Source of the DNA: Gymnodinialimonas sp. 202GB13-11
Lineage (GTDB): Bacteria > Pseudomonadota > Alphaproteobacteria > Rhodobacterales > Rhodobacteraceae
Direction: 5' to 3'
NCBI RefSeq assembly: GCF_040932485.1
Contig: NZ_JBFRBH010000001.1
Span: forward strand, 2,480,001-2,544,000
Length of the DNA: 64,000 bases
Position numbers and translations under genes: made by a program. Below the pieces are notes generated by a model. The model had not been told where the DNA came from, did not search any database, and was given only the letters and a program-made list of their open reading frames with translations. Below, in pieces: positions 10,040 through 18,877 of this stretch (the stretch's first letter is position 1; each line of letters opens with the position of its first letter).

Positions 10040-11398
10040 CTATACCCCCGCATTCACCGGCTTATGCGGCGCGTAAATCTCCGCCACGCGGGCCACGGCG
10101 GCCTCGGGCGACAGCTCTTCGCTCTCACCCGTTTTGCGGCTCGTCAGCTCCACCACACCGTTCTTCAGGCCACGCGGGCCAACCGTAATCCGCCACGGCA
10201 GACCGATCAGATCCATGGTCGCAAACTTGCCGCCAGCGCGTTCATTCCGGTCGTCGTAAAGCGGCTCAAGTCCCGCTGTCTCCAGCGCAGCATAAAGGCT
10301 TTCGCAGGCCGCATCCGCCTCCCCATCGCCCTGTTTCAGGTTCACGATGCCGCAATGGAACGGTGTCACGCCCTCGGGCCAGATTATGCCGTTGTCGTCA
10401 TGGCTCGCCTCGATGATCGCGCCTAGCAAACGGCTCACGCCGATCCCGTGGGAGCCCATGTGGAGCGGCACACGCTCGCCCTCTTCATTCTGCACCATCG
10501 CCCCGAACGCCTCGGAATACTTGGTGCCGAAATAGAAGATCTGACCAACCTCAATGCCGCGCGCAACCCTTTGACGGTCCTCGGGAATTTCCTTGAAGAG
10601 GGCTTCATCATGGGTCTCGTCGGTGCGCGCATATCGGCTGGTGAATTCATCCATCACCGCTTGACACGCCGCTTTGTCGTCGTAGTCGATGTCGCGGTCG
10701 CCAAAGCTCAAGTCGGTGACTTCACTGTCATAGAAAACCTCCGACTCGCCCGTCTCGGCCAACACCAGGAATTCATGGGTGTCATCCCCGCCAATCGGCC
10801 CGCTATCGGCCCGCATCGGGATGGCTTGCAGGCCCATCCGCTCGTAGGTCCGCAGGTAGCTGACGAGGTGACGGTTATACGCGTGCAGCGCGTCTTCTTT
10901 CGAGACGTCGAAATTGTAGCCGTCCTTCATGTAGAATTCGCGGCCTCGCATCACGCCAAAGCGCGGGCGGACCTCGTCGCGGAATTTCCACTGGATATGA
11001 TACAGCGTCAGCGGCAGCGCCTTATAGGAGGTCACGTAGCTCGCCACGATTTCGGTGATCATCTCCTCATTGGTCGGGCCGTACAGCATCTCGCGCCCAT
11101 GACGGTCCATAAACCTAAGCATTTCAGGACCATAGGAGTTATGGCGCCCCGATTTCTGCCAAAGCTCACCGGACTGCACCGTGGGCATCAGCATCGGAAT
11201 ATGGCCCGCGCGGATCTGTTCTTCGTGCACGATCCGCTCGATATTGCGCAGCACCTTGTAGCCAAGCGGCAGCCACGAATAGATGCCCGCGCTCTGTTGC
11301 TTGATCATGCCTGCGCGCAGCATCAGCCGGTGGCTGACAATCTGCGCCTCGGCAGGCGTTTCCTTTAGAACGGGGAGGAAGTAGCGGCTAAGGCGCAT
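10040..11398 (-). CDS. proS: prolyl-tRNA synthetase, short type
   Basis: 452 aa. It charges tRNA-Pro with proline in the cytoplasm. The start [15 protein letters not shown] and the class II core (motif 2 around [21 protein letters not shown], motif 3 in the [11 protein letters not shown] block) identify the bacterial ProS. The bacterial form is normally about 570 aa because an editing domain (INS) sits between motifs 2 and 3. Here that insertion is absent, as is usual for alphaproteobacteria, which often carry a separate ProX-type deacylase. The anticodon-binding domain forms the last 110 residues. The gene stands alone between small-protein genes. Confidence 0.96.
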   Translation of the reverse strand: MRLSRYFLPVLKETPAEAQIVSHRLMLRAGMIKQQSAGIYSWLPLGYKVLRNIERIVHEEQIRAGHIPMLMPTVQSGELWQKSGRHNSYGPEMLRFMDRHGREMLYGPTNEEMITEIVASYVTSYKALPLTLYHIQWKFRDEVRPRFGVMRGREFYMKDGYNFDVSKEDALHAYNRHLVSYLRTYERMGLQAIPMRADSGPIGGDDTHEFLVLAETGESEVFYDSEVTDLSFGDRDIDYDDKAACQAVMDEFTSRYARTDETHDEALFKEIPEDRQRVARGIEVGQIFYFGTKYSEAFGAMVQNEEGERVPLHMGSHGIGVSRLLGAIIEASHDDNGIIWPEGVTPFHCGIVNLKQGDGEADAACESLYAALETAGLEPLYDDRNERAGGKFATMDLIGLPWRITVGPRGLKNGVVELTSRKTGESEELSPEAAVARVAEIYAPHKPVNAGV

Positions 11399-11463
11399 GG
11401 CGGCGGAACCCTTGGAAAAACTGGTTCTGCCACGTCTAAGCCAAAGAAAATTGGCTCACAACA

Positions 11464-11655
11464 TCAGATGTTCGGTGAACCGGAAGCCGTGGTGCTGAAC
11501 CCATCCAGGCGCGGCGCTGATGTGGGCTGGTCGATAACCCTGAAGCCACCTGCGGGCGCTTCCAGAACGGCAGCTGCTGCGGGCTTGACCGCCAGCGACA
11601 GCGCAGCGACGCCAATGGCAAAGGTCAGAGAGGCAAGGACCACCCTCGACATCAT
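11464..11655 (-). CDS. small secreted protein, tandem paralogue A
   Basis: 63 aa. A signal peptide (about 1-29, ending KPAAAA) precedes a short mature part. Residues 30-44 (VLEAPAGGFRVIDQP) closely match the same position of the gene just upstream (VLETPTGGFGTIDRP), showing a tandem duplication. The ATG at 11655 overlaps the stop of that gene (ATGA), with a second ATG directly after, so translation is probably coupled. Function is unknown; the mature peptide of about 34 residues has no cysteines. Confidence 0.55.
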   Translation of the reverse strand: MMSRVVLASLTFAIGVAALSLAVKPAAAAVLEAPAGGFRVIDQPTSAPRLDGFSTTASGSPNI

Positions 11656-11846
11656 ACCGTCCCACCAGTGCAAGATCCGGGAACAAGCCCGGCTATCCAC
11701 GGAACCAAACAAAACGAGGGCCGATCGATCGTGCCGAAACCACCCGTGGGCGTTTCCAGCACGCCGGCCTGCACGATCCCCACGCCGGCCATCGATGCAA
11801 GCAAAACAAGGGTCGCAGCAAGGTGAAGGCGTCCGGGTGTGGTCAT
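11652..11846 (-). CDS. small secreted protein, tandem paralogue B
   Basis: 64 aa starting MTTPGRLHLAATLVLLASMA, a signal peptide that probably ends near GIVQA at residue 28. The mature part opens with the shared VLETPTGGFGTID block and then diverges (two cysteines, GSCTGGTV at the end). The gene begins two bases after the stop of the small membrane-protein gene upstream and overlaps the next gene by four bases. The three-gene chain 12042 to 11464 therefore looks like one small operon. No family recognised. Confidence 0.55.
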   Translation of the reverse strand: MTTPGRLHLAATLVLLASMAGVGIVQAGVLETPTGGFGTIDRPSFCLVPWIAGLVPGSCTGGTV

Positions 11847-11847
11847 G

Positions 11848-12042
11848 TCACTGCACCTCAACGAAGCTCGACACTTCGTCCATCGTGTCGGGCGCGAAAT
11901 TCGCCTCAACGCTTGGGACGGGCAACAAGACAGGGGCGATTGGCTCATTGGCCTGCGCGGCGCGGATGCCGAAGAACAGGGCAATCCCAGAGGCGAGGAT
12001 CAATACAATAAGGGTAATGGACAAAATATTCATGGTGGACAT
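11848..12042 (-). CDS. small single-pass membrane protein
   Basis: 64 aa. Residues 5-27 form one hydrophobic helix (ILSITLIVLILASGIALFFG) followed by an acidic, proline-containing tail with net negative charge. AAGGAG lies about 10 bases before the ATG at 12042, the best ribosome site of this small-gene cluster. It heads the chain of three tightly spaced small genes. The tail should face the periplasm or cytoplasm depending on topology; a weakly charged N-terminus leaves this open. Function is unknown. Confidence 0.6.
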   Translation of the reverse strand: MSTMNILSITLIVLILASGIALFFGIRAAQANEPIAPVLLPVPSVEANFAPDTMDEVSSFVEVQ

Positions 12043-12132
12043 TGGGGCAGCTCCTTCTCTCCTGCGTCCAACCTACGCTTTCACGCCCCCGGCCGGTATG
12101 GGGGCTTTCCCTACCATTTGTGGTCGGCACGC

Positions 12133-12158
12133 AAAAAAGCGGCCCCAAAAGGGGCCGC
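12133..12158 (-). terminator. strong rho-independent terminator
   Basis: GGCCCC and GGGGCC within perfect eight-base arms (12139-12146 and 12151-12158) enclose an AAAA loop. On the minus strand the hairpin is followed by six T (12138-12133). It would end transcripts coming from the 32-aa ORF at 12331. Confidence 0.8.
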
Positions 12159-12232
12159 AGGAAAAGGGAACAAAGGGAACGGTGCGGCGGTACAAGGGAC
12201 AAAACCCGCCGCACCTTCAGGGACATATCGCT

Positions 12233-12331
12233 TCAGATCACCCCGGCAGAGACGGGGGCAGATAGCATGACCGTAAACATCACAAGGATCAGCAGAACAG
12301 CAGAGCAGGCGATGGTATTCAGGGCAGTCAT
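12233..12331 (-). CDS. 32-aa hydrophobic peptide
   Basis: The ORF starts at the ATG at 12331 with GGAG seven bases upstream and ends in TGA. Almost the whole peptide is one membrane helix (MTALNTIACSAVLLILVMFT and onward) with two methionines and a short Ala/Pro/Val tail. A strong terminator lies 75 bases downstream, so the peptide would be a complete short transcription unit. No family is recognised. The ribosome site and terminator argue for expression; the size means chance cannot be excluded. Confidence 0.45.
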   Translation of the reverse strand: MTALNTIACSAVLLILVMFTVMLSAPVSAGVI

Positions 12332-12421
12332 GGCAGGTCTCCAACGAAGTCATCCTTCGCGATGACCCATAGGTAGGGCATCGCGTGCGATCACTCTATT
12401 GAGGGAATCCCTACCACCCGA

Positions 12422-13963
12422 TTAATGGAGGCCCTTCACAATCGGCTCCACGTCCATGGCCTGCGCCAAGGCTTTGAACCGGGCCTCGGAAACTTCTCCA
12501 AACAGACTGCGGCCTTCGTCCGAGGTCAGCGTCAGGATCAACTCGCGCCGCTTGGGGCGCAGGCGCAGCTTCCCGTGATCGACGGGATTCTCCAGCGCGA
12601 ACATGGCCCCGAACCGCATGGCACGGCCAAGGATCTCAGCCTCGCGCACCTTTTTCTCCGAAAGCAGCTCCAACAGGTTCGCATCGAAGCCCGTCCCGGC
12701 CCGGTTCGACTTGTAGCGATGCAGCAGCGCCAGCCCCAGGTAGACCCGCTCGCCATGGGTCAGCCCGCCCAGATTGGCGCGTGTGGCGTTATCAAAGCAA
12801 ACCTCGGCCCGGTAATCGGGATGCGCCCGCCAACTCACGTCATGCAGCAGACAGGCGGCGCGGATCAGGCGTTTCTTGTCAGGCCGCGCGCCGGGGAAGA
12901 GCGGCTCGATAAACCGATAAAGCGCCCGCCCGAACCCGCGTTGCCGGGCCGACGATGCCTCCGCATGGCGGGCCGCTTCGATCAGCGGGTCACGCTGGCG
13001 CAAAGCGTCCGACATCTGGTCGTAAAGCAACCCTTCGCGGATCCCGTAGCTGGAAATCGCGACCTCCTTGGGCTTGAGCTGCCGCACCAGTTCTTTCAGC
13101 ACCAAAGCCGCCAGAGGCACCAGCCGCATCCGCTCCACCGAATTGCCGGTCTGCGCCCTCAGCGCCTCCACATCCGTGGCACCGATATGCTTGATCGTGT
13201 TCATGATCGCCTTGGGCGTCATGCGGTATTCGTGCAGCACCTTCAGCGGATAGTCGCGCCGGATCATATCGACCCGCGCAATCGCCCGCCACGAGCCACC
13301 GACCAGAAATAACCGCTTGGGGCGTTCCGGGAAGCCGTCGACCAGTTCGGCAATCCGTTCGCGGATATGGGCGCGGATGGCCTTCTTTCCGCCCTTGATC
13401 CCCATCAGCTTCAGCGGCCCAAGGTTGGACGTGCGCCGTTCACCGACCACGCCATCCCCCTTCAACACAGCCAGTTCCATGGACGAGCCGCCAATGTCGC
13501 AGATCAGCCCCTGCGCGCCGGGCCAGCCCAACAGCACGCCCTGCGCCGAAAGCCGCGCCTCCTCCTCCCCGTCGAGAATCTGGATCTCCAGCCCCGTGTC
13601 GCGCAGCACGTCCGCCCGAAACTCCGGCCCATCCTCCGCGTCGCGCACCGCCGCCGTAGCAACCGTCAGCATCGGATGCACCTGCATCGACCGCGCCAGC
13701 GCCGCAAAGCGTTTCAGCGCCGCCAGCGCCCGTACGCGCCCTTCCGCATTCAAGCGGCCGGTTTCGGCAAAGCCCGCGCCAAGGCCGCAAAGGATCTTCT
13801 CGTTGAAATAGTAGGCCGGGGATCGCGCCGCGCCGTCGAACACCACGAACCGGACCGAGTTCGAGCCGATGTCGATCACGCCCACCCGCGCCAGCGACCG
13901 CGCTTCGGGGCCGTCGAACAGGGGCACTCCAAAAGGCCCCCAATCGGGGTGGCCGTCCTCCAT
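12422..13963 (-). CDS. ppx: Ppx/GppA family exopolyphosphatase
   Basis: 513 aa from the ATG at 13963; an in-frame ATG two codons upstream (13969) is also possible, but GGGGGAG is better spaced for the second. The ASKHA phosphatase core is evident: VGVIDIGSNSVRFVVFDG as the phosphate 1 loop and ICDIGGSSMELAVL as the second loop. The C-terminal part contains an HD-like helical domain (LLHDVSW). The enzyme removes phosphate from polyphosphate chains or pppGpp. It lies directly after ppk on the same strand, so polyphosphate synthesis and breakdown are encoded together. Confidence 0.93.
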   Translation of the reverse strand: MEDGHPDWGPFGVPLFDGPEARSLARVGVIDIGSNSVRFVVFDGAARSPAYYFNEKILCGLGAGFAETGRLNAEGRVRALAALKRFAALARSMQVHPMLTVATAAVRDAEDGPEFRADVLRDTGLEIQILDGEEEARLSAQGVLLGWPGAQGLICDIGGSSMELAVLKGDGVVGERRTSNLGPLKLMGIKGGKKAIRAHIRERIAELVDGFPERPKRLFLVGGSWRAIARVDMIRRDYPLKVLHEYRMTPKAIMNTIKHIGATDVEALRAQTGNSVERMRLVPLAALVLKELVRQLKPKEVAISSYGIREGLLYDQMSDALRQRDPLIEAARHAEASSARQRGFGRALYRFIEPLFPGARPDKKRLIRAACLLHDVSWRAHPDYRAEVCFDNATRANLGGLTHGERVYLGLALLHRYKSNRAGTGFDANLLELLSEKKVREAEILGRAMRFGAMFALENPVDHGKLRLRPKRRELILTLTSDEGRSLFGEVSEARFKALAQAMDVEPIVKGLH

Positions 13964-14023
13964 GGTCATGCTCCCCCTCAGGCCCGGATGCGTGGGTTTT
14001 GTGGCACGGCGCGCGCGCCCCGG

Positions 14024-16198
14024 TCAATCATCGCCGTGGGTCAGTTCCGGCACATCTTTCGCCCCGGCCGAGCCCCGACCAGACAGCGATGGATTCTCCA
14101 TGAAGAACCGGTGGCAGGAGAACGGGTTTTCGATCGTTGACAGATCGGGCCGCTCAAACGATCCATCGCCGCGCAGAACCCAGCTTTGCGCCACATCGGC
14201 GAGGTTCGCCGCCATGATCTGCCCCACGATCTGCGCCTTCACGGTGGCATTCTTGCATTCCACCAACGTCTCGACCCGGCGGTTGAGGTTGCGGCCCATC
14301 CAGTCGGCGGAAGAGATGAATACCCGCGCCTTCTTGGCAGGCAGGCCATGGCCATTGCCGAAACAGACGATCCGCGAATGCTCAAGGAACCGGCCCACGA
14401 CGGACTTCACGCGGATATTTTCGGACAGCCCCTTCACGCCCGGGCGCAGGCCACAAATCCCCCGGATCACCAGCGCGATCTGTACGCCCTTCTGGCTCGC
14501 GTCATAGAGCGCGTCAATCACGTCCGGCTCGATCAGCGAATTCATCTTGGCCCAGATCATCGCGGGCTTACCGGCCTGCGCGTGCTCTGCCTCGGCCGCG
14601 ATACGGTCCAGCAGTGTGGTCTTCATCGTCAGCGGCGAGATGGAGAGATTCTCAAGATCCGCAGGCTCGGCATATCCGCCGATATAGTTGAACACCTTGG
14701 TCGCATCGCGGCCCAAAGCCGCGTCGCAGGTGAACAGGCTCAGGTCCGTGTAAATCCGCGCCGTAATGGGATGGTAGTTGCCGGTGCCGTAGTGGGTGTA
14801 GGTGACGAGCTTATCGCCCTCGCGCCGGACCACGGTGCTGATCTTTGCGTGTGTCTTGTAGTTGATGAACCCGTAGACGACATGCGCGCCGGAGCGTTCC
14901 AGCTTGCGGGACTGTCGGATATTGGCGGCCTCGTCGAAGCGGGCTTTCAGCTCCACCAGTGCGGTCACGGATTTCCCGTTCTCCGCTGCCTCACACAGCG
15001 CCTCCACAATGGGGCTCTCATTCGAGGTCCGGTAAAGCGTCTGCTTGATCGCCACCACGTTCGGATCCCGCGCGGCTTGGGCGAGGAACCGGATGACCAT
15101 ATCGAAGGTCTCGTAGGGGTGATGCAGCAGCATGTCCTTGGATTGGATCGCTGCGAACATATCGCCGTCATGGTCCTGCACCCGCTCCGGCACACGCGGC
15201 ATGAAGGACCGCCAGAGCAAATCGGGGCGGATGTCCGTGACAAGTTCCTTCAGCGAGACAAGGCCGATCATGCCCTTGACCTCAACCACCTCATCCCCGC
15301 TGACATGCAGTTCATCAAGGATTTCGCGGGCCAACTTGTCGGGCGCGCCGTCGCTGATCTGCAGGCGCACAACCTCCCCCCGGCGGCGGCGTTTCAGGGC
15401 GGTCTCGAATTCACGGACGAGGTCTTCGGCCTCTTCCTCGACCTCAAGATCGCTGTCGCGCAGCACGCGGAACAGGCACGTGCCGCTGACATTATAGCCG
15501 GGGAACAGCGCGTTGATGTTGAGAAGCAGAAGCTCCTCCAGCGGCAGATACCGCGCTTTGCCATCTTCGGCCTCCAGAGGAAGGAACCGATCAATCTGGC
15601 CGGGGATCGGCAACAGCGCCTGAAGCTGCCGCCCGTCCCTGTCGCGCTTCATCTGCAAGGCCAGCGCGATGCCTTCGTTCGGAATAAACGGGAACGGATG
15701 GGCCGGGTCGATGGCCAACGGAGAGAGGACCGGGAAGACCTGCTGCAAGAAGATGTCGGCCAAATGGGCCTTGTCGGCCTCGGTCAACTCGTCACGCGTC
15801 ACGACGGTGATCCCCTCGGCCTCCAACTCCGCGCGCAGGCCGGTGAACACCTCTTGCTGGCGGATCATCAGGGCGCGGGCATCAGCGTTGATGAGCTTAA
15901 GCTGTTCCGCCGGGGTGCGCCCATCGGCGGCTGGCGTCAGGTTCCCTTCCTGCGCCAACTCCCGCAGGCCCGCGACGCGGACGGTGTAGAATTCATCGAG
16001 GTTGCCGGCTGAGATCGAGACGAAGCGCACCCGCTCTAGCAAGGGCACGCGGGGGTTCGCCGCCTCCTCCAGCACGCGCCAATTGAAGGCCAGCCATGAC
16101 AGCTCGCGGTTGAAGAACCGCTTTGGGCCTTCGATGTCCTCCGCGCTCAGTTCGAGCGGGGCACAGACGGGCGCGTTGAGGAAATCGGCGAAGCTCAT
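14024..16198 (-). CDS. ppk: polyphosphate kinase 1
   Basis: 724 aa, the usual PPK1 length. It reversibly transfers the gamma phosphate of ATP to polyphosphate at the membrane. The N domain begins with the family pattern FFNRELSWLAFNWRVLEEA near residue 28. The catalytic region carries the KTHAK histidine motif and HYGTGNYHP with the following TARIYTDLSL, both phospholipase-D-like blocks of PPK1. The gene sits between hdaA and ppx in a codirectional series. An upstream spacing of 29 bases to hdaA and 54 to ppx suggests a shared transcript. Confidence 0.97.
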   Translation of the reverse strand: MSFADFLNAPVCAPLELSAEDIEGPKRFFNRELSWLAFNWRVLEEAANPRVPLLERVRFVSISAGNLDEFYTVRVAGLRELAQEGNLTPAADGRTPAEQLKLINADARALMIRQQEVFTGLRAELEAEGITVVTRDELTEADKAHLADIFLQQVFPVLSPLAIDPAHPFPFIPNEGIALALQMKRDRDGRQLQALLPIPGQIDRFLPLEAEDGKARYLPLEELLLLNINALFPGYNVSGTCLFRVLRDSDLEVEEEAEDLVREFETALKRRRRGEVVRLQISDGAPDKLAREILDELHVSGDEVVEVKGMIGLVSLKELVTDIRPDLLWRSFMPRVPERVQDHDGDMFAAIQSKDMLLHHPYETFDMVIRFLAQAARDPNVVAIKQTLYRTSNESPIVEALCEAAENGKSVTALVELKARFDEAANIRQSRKLERSGAHVVYGFINYKTHAKISTVVRREGDKLVTYTHYGTGNYHPITARIYTDLSLFTCDAALGRDATKVFNYIGGYAEPADLENLSISPLTMKTTLLDRIAAEAEHAQAGKPAMIWAKMNSLIEPDVIDALYDASQKGVQIALVIRGICGLRPGVKGLSENIRVKSVVGRFLEHSRIVCFGNGHGLPAKKARVFISSADWMGRNLNRRVETLVECKNATVKAQIVGQIMAANLADVAQSWVLRGDGSFERPDLSTIENPFSCHRFFMENPSLSGRGSAGAKDVPELTHGDD

Positions 16199-16227
16199 GG
16201 GGGCAGGGCTACCTCGGGTTTGTGGCC

Positions 16228-16905
16228 TCAGGATGACGGATCGTCGGGCAGGTCCGCAAGGGCCGCGCGGATATGGGCCATGTTGACGGGCTTCTTCTCG
16301 CTCAGCGCCAGCGCGTCCGCCTGTTGGATCAGCGTCGTGATCGCCGCGAAATCGCGTGGCATACGGGCAGTGATGTGGGTCAGCATGTTGGGCGTCAGCG
16401 CCATGTTCCGGTCAGCAGCCTGTTTGACCAGCACCATCATCAGAAGCTGGTCATCGGGCGGGTCAATATGGGCCAGGCCAGCCTGCGCCATGCGGCTGGC
16501 CAAGTCCGGCAGGCGCAGCCCCCAGCGGCTGGGGGCCGTGGTGGCAGTGAAGAGCATCGGGATACCCTCGCCCACGCAGGCATTATGAAGGTGAAACAGC
16601 CCCTCCTCGGCCGCGGAATCCCCCGCGACCTCCTCGCAGTTTTCCAACACAAGCGCGGGCGGGAGGGTGGCAAGGTCTTGCGGCTCAGTGGCAGCCACAA
16701 TCCGCGCACCGGATTGTGCGGCCCAGACATGGGCCAGATGCGTCTTGCCCGCCCCCGGCGCGCCGGTCAGCACCATCTTGCCGTGGGGCCAATCGCGCCA
16801 GCCATCGATCAGCGCAACGGCGGCGCCATTGGCCGTGCTGACGAAAAAGTCGTCACGCCCCATCGCCGGGCGCGGGGGCAGATCGAAGGTCAGTTGCCGG
16901 GGCAT
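16228..16905 (-). CDS. hdaA: DnaA-like regulatory ATPase (Hda type)
   Basis: 225 aa. A clamp-binding style N-terminus (PRQLTFDLPPR) precedes an AAA+ core with Walker A GAPGAGKTHLAH near residue 48, a sensor region and a lid domain ending in the DnaA-like helices, without the DNA-binding domain IV. In Caulobacter HdaA, this arrangement stimulates DnaA-ATP hydrolysis with the sliding clamp and limits re-initiation. The QLTFDLP start fits the beta-clamp motif. The ATG overlaps the stop codon of the AI-2E family permease gene by one base. Confidence 0.85.
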   Translation of the reverse strand: MPRQLTFDLPPRPAMGRDDFFVSTANGAAVALIDGWRDWPHGKMVLTGAPGAGKTHLAHVWAAQSGARIVAATEPQDLATLPPALVLENCEEVAGDSAAEEGLFHLHNACVGEGIPMLFTATTAPSRWGLRLPDLASRMAQAGLAHIDPPDDQLLMMVLVKQAADRNMALTPNMLTHITARMPRDFAAITTLIQQADALALSEKKPVNMAHIRAALADLPDDPSS

Positions 16906-17993
16906 TAGTCCGCGTCGCCGTCCTGGCTGTTTTGCGCCTCAACGCCGCGATAAAGCAGCCCATGCTTGTAGCGTTCGATGAAGTAACGCACGAGCACTCC
17001 GATTGCGGCGGCCACGGGCACGCCAACAAGCAGGCCCACAAACCCAAAGAGGGCGCCGAAAGCCGACAGCGAGAACAGCAACCAGACCGGGTGCAGGCCC
17101 ACCGAGGACCCAACGAGCTTCGGCGTCAGCACATTGCCTTCGATCATCTGGCCGACCTGGAAAATCGCGGCGACCACGATGATCATCCACCAATTGTCCG
17201 CCCCCCAGAACTGGAACAGGGCCAGACCCACGGCGAGCAGGCCGCCCACCAGCGCGCCGACATAGGGAATGAAGGTCAGAAGGCCGGCAACCAGCCCCAC
17301 AACCAGGCCGAATTGCAAGCCCACGACCATCAGCGCGATGGCGTAGAATGCCCCAAGGATCAGGCAAACTGTGCCTTGGCCGCGAATGAAGCTGGCCAGT
17401 GTCCGATCAATGCGCGACGCCAGATCGCGGATCACCGGGGCGTGGTCGCGGGGCAGAAGGTCGTCGATGCGCGCGACCATCCGGTCCCAATCCAGCAGCA
17501 TGTAGAAGGCCACAACTGGCACAACCACCATGAAGACCAGCACATTGATGACACCGGCGGCCGAGCTGAGCACGGTTTGCAACAACTCCGCCCCGCGCTC
17601 CTGAATCGTCTCTCCGATATTGGCGAGCGACTGACGGATGGGGGAGGCTTCGTTGATCAACTCTGGAAAGCGTTCCGTCAGAAAGCCGCGCAGGTTCTCG
17701 AAGATGCCTGGGGCCGCAGCGATCAGGTCGCTGGTTTGCTGCACCAGAAGCGGGATCACGATCAGCGCGGCGAGCACCACGATCAGGATCAGGAAGACGA
17801 AGATCACCGCCGTCGCCAAAACGCGCGAAGCGCCCATTTTTTCCAGCCGGTCGGCCAACGGGTCGAGGAAATAGGCAATCGCCCCGCCCACAAGAAACGG
17901 CATGATCACATCGCCAAGCAGGTAGAGCACCGCAAGGAAGACAAGGGCTGCGATACCCCAATAGATCATTTGTTGCCGAACGGGCAGTGCCAT
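16905..17993 (-). CDS. AI-2E family transporter (PerM-type permease)
   Basis: 362 aa with seven to eight hydrophobic segments: a pair at the N-terminus (QQMIYWGIAALVFLAVLYLL and onward), a long amphipathic soluble stretch around 90-150, then a cluster of helices at 150-330. This is the topology of UPF0118/AI-2E exporters. The family includes transporters for autoinducer-2, but most members have other or unknown substrates. It is the first gene of the series leading to hdaA, ppk and ppx. Its end overlaps the hdaA start. Confidence 0.85.
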   Translation of the reverse strand: MALPVRQQMIYWGIAALVFLAVLYLLGDVIMPFLVGGAIAYFLDPLADRLEKMGASRVLATAVIFVFLILIVVLAALIVIPLLVQQTSDLIAAAPGIFENLRGFLTERFPELINEASPIRQSLANIGETIQERGAELLQTVLSSAAGVINVLVFMVVVPVVAFYMLLDWDRMVARIDDLLPRDHAPVIRDLASRIDRTLASFIRGQGTVCLILGAFYAIALMVVGLQFGLVVGLVAGLLTFIPYVGALVGGLLAVGLALFQFWGADNWWMIIVVAAIFQVGQMIEGNVLTPKLVGSSVGLHPVWLLFSLSAFGALFGFVGLLVGVPVAAAIGVLVRYFIERYKHGLLYRGVEAQNSQDGDAD

Positions 17994-18047
17994 GGAACGC
18001 GCCTTTCTGTTGGCATTCTAGATGCGTCAGGTGGCGCGGCTGTGCAA

Positions 18048-18062
18048 GGGGGCGCTGCCCCC
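18048..18062. terminator. GC hairpin without T tract
   Basis: GGGGGC and GCCCCC arms around a three-base loop, between the hydrolase gene end and the permease gene start. The lack of a T run makes terminator function uncertain. Confidence 0.3.
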
Positions 18063-18124
18063 CATCGCCTGTGGCGACGTCCCCCGAGGTTTCTCTGGCA
18101 AGATGAAAGGGCGCAATTGGCTGT

Positions 18125-18877
18125 TCAGAGAAAGCCGTCAATTGCGGCGGCGGTCTCAGCGGGATGTGTGATCGGGGCCATGTGGGACGCCCCGGCAATC
18201 CGCACGCGGGTTGCATTTGGTAGGCCTAGGGCAAGGCGGGTGTTGATCTCATTGATGACGGGCGGCGAATGCGCGCCCTCGATTAGGAGGGTTGGCACGT
18301 ACAGATCGCCCAGACGTGGCAGGAGGGCCGCTCGATCCTGAATAAGCGCGGGCTCGGTCGCCTCGGGGATCCAGATGCGGTCGATGATATAGCGCTGTTG
18401 CGCCTTTGGGAGGTCATCGAAGTCTTCAGTGCCCCAGAGGCCAAGGAAGACGCGCGCTGCCTCAGCAAGGTCGCCGTCGGTCATGGCCGCAGCAAGTGGC
18501 GCGAAATGCGCATCATGGGCGGCGCGCCCGGGGCCATCGGCGGCGCAGAAGAGCACTGGTTCGATCAGTGTGAGCGAACGCACGCGCTCAGGCGCCTCAA
18601 CGGCGAGGCGCAGGGCAAGCGTGGCCCCAAAGCTGTGGCCGATCAGATGCGCGGGCGCGTCGGGCAAATGCCGCGCAGCAGCCTCGGACGCTTGGTCGTG
18701 GAAGTCGCGGTTGCGGTCGGCCTCAGGCCCCGCACCATGGGCCAGAAGATCGGGCGCAGACATGGTCAACCGATGGGCCAGATGCCGTGCAACGCCTGCC
18801 CATGCCCCGCCATGGGCGAGCGTGCAGTGGAGCAGAAGGGCAGGCTCCGCCCCCTGCCCCCAATGACGAACGCTCAC
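18125..18877 (-). CDS. alpha/beta-hydrolase
   Basis: 250 aa. The nucleophile elbow GHSFG is at about residue 94, the oxyanion region (LLLHCTLAHGGAW) near 15 and the catalytic His in GASHMAP at about 231; the acid is probably the Glu in LLIEGAHS. This is a small single-domain esterase or lipase-like fold. It overlaps the preceding DsbA-like gene by four bases, so the two are probably cotranslated. Substrate unknown; the partner suggests aromatic or glutathione-linked degradation, but this is a guess. Confidence 0.8.
   Translation of the reverse strand: MSVRHWGQGAEPALLLHCTLAHGGAWAGVARHLAHRLTMSAPDLLAHGAGPEADRNRDFHDQASEAAARHLPDAPAHLIGHSFGATLALRLAVEAPERVRSLTLIEPVLFCAADGPGRAAHDAHFAPLAAAMTDGDLAEAARVFLGLWGTEDFDDLPKAQQRYIIDRIWIPEATEPALIQDRAALLPRLGDLYVPTLLIEGAHSPPVINEINTRLALGLPNATRVRIAGASHMAPITHPAETAAAIDGFL

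Noticed and set aside
10448-11368. 306-aa plus-strand open frame
   Set aside because: Antisense shadow of proS with His/Arg-rich composition.
14186-16012. 608-aa open frame on the plus strand
   Set aside because: Antisense shadow of ppk; composition rich in Arg, Gln and His without domain signal.
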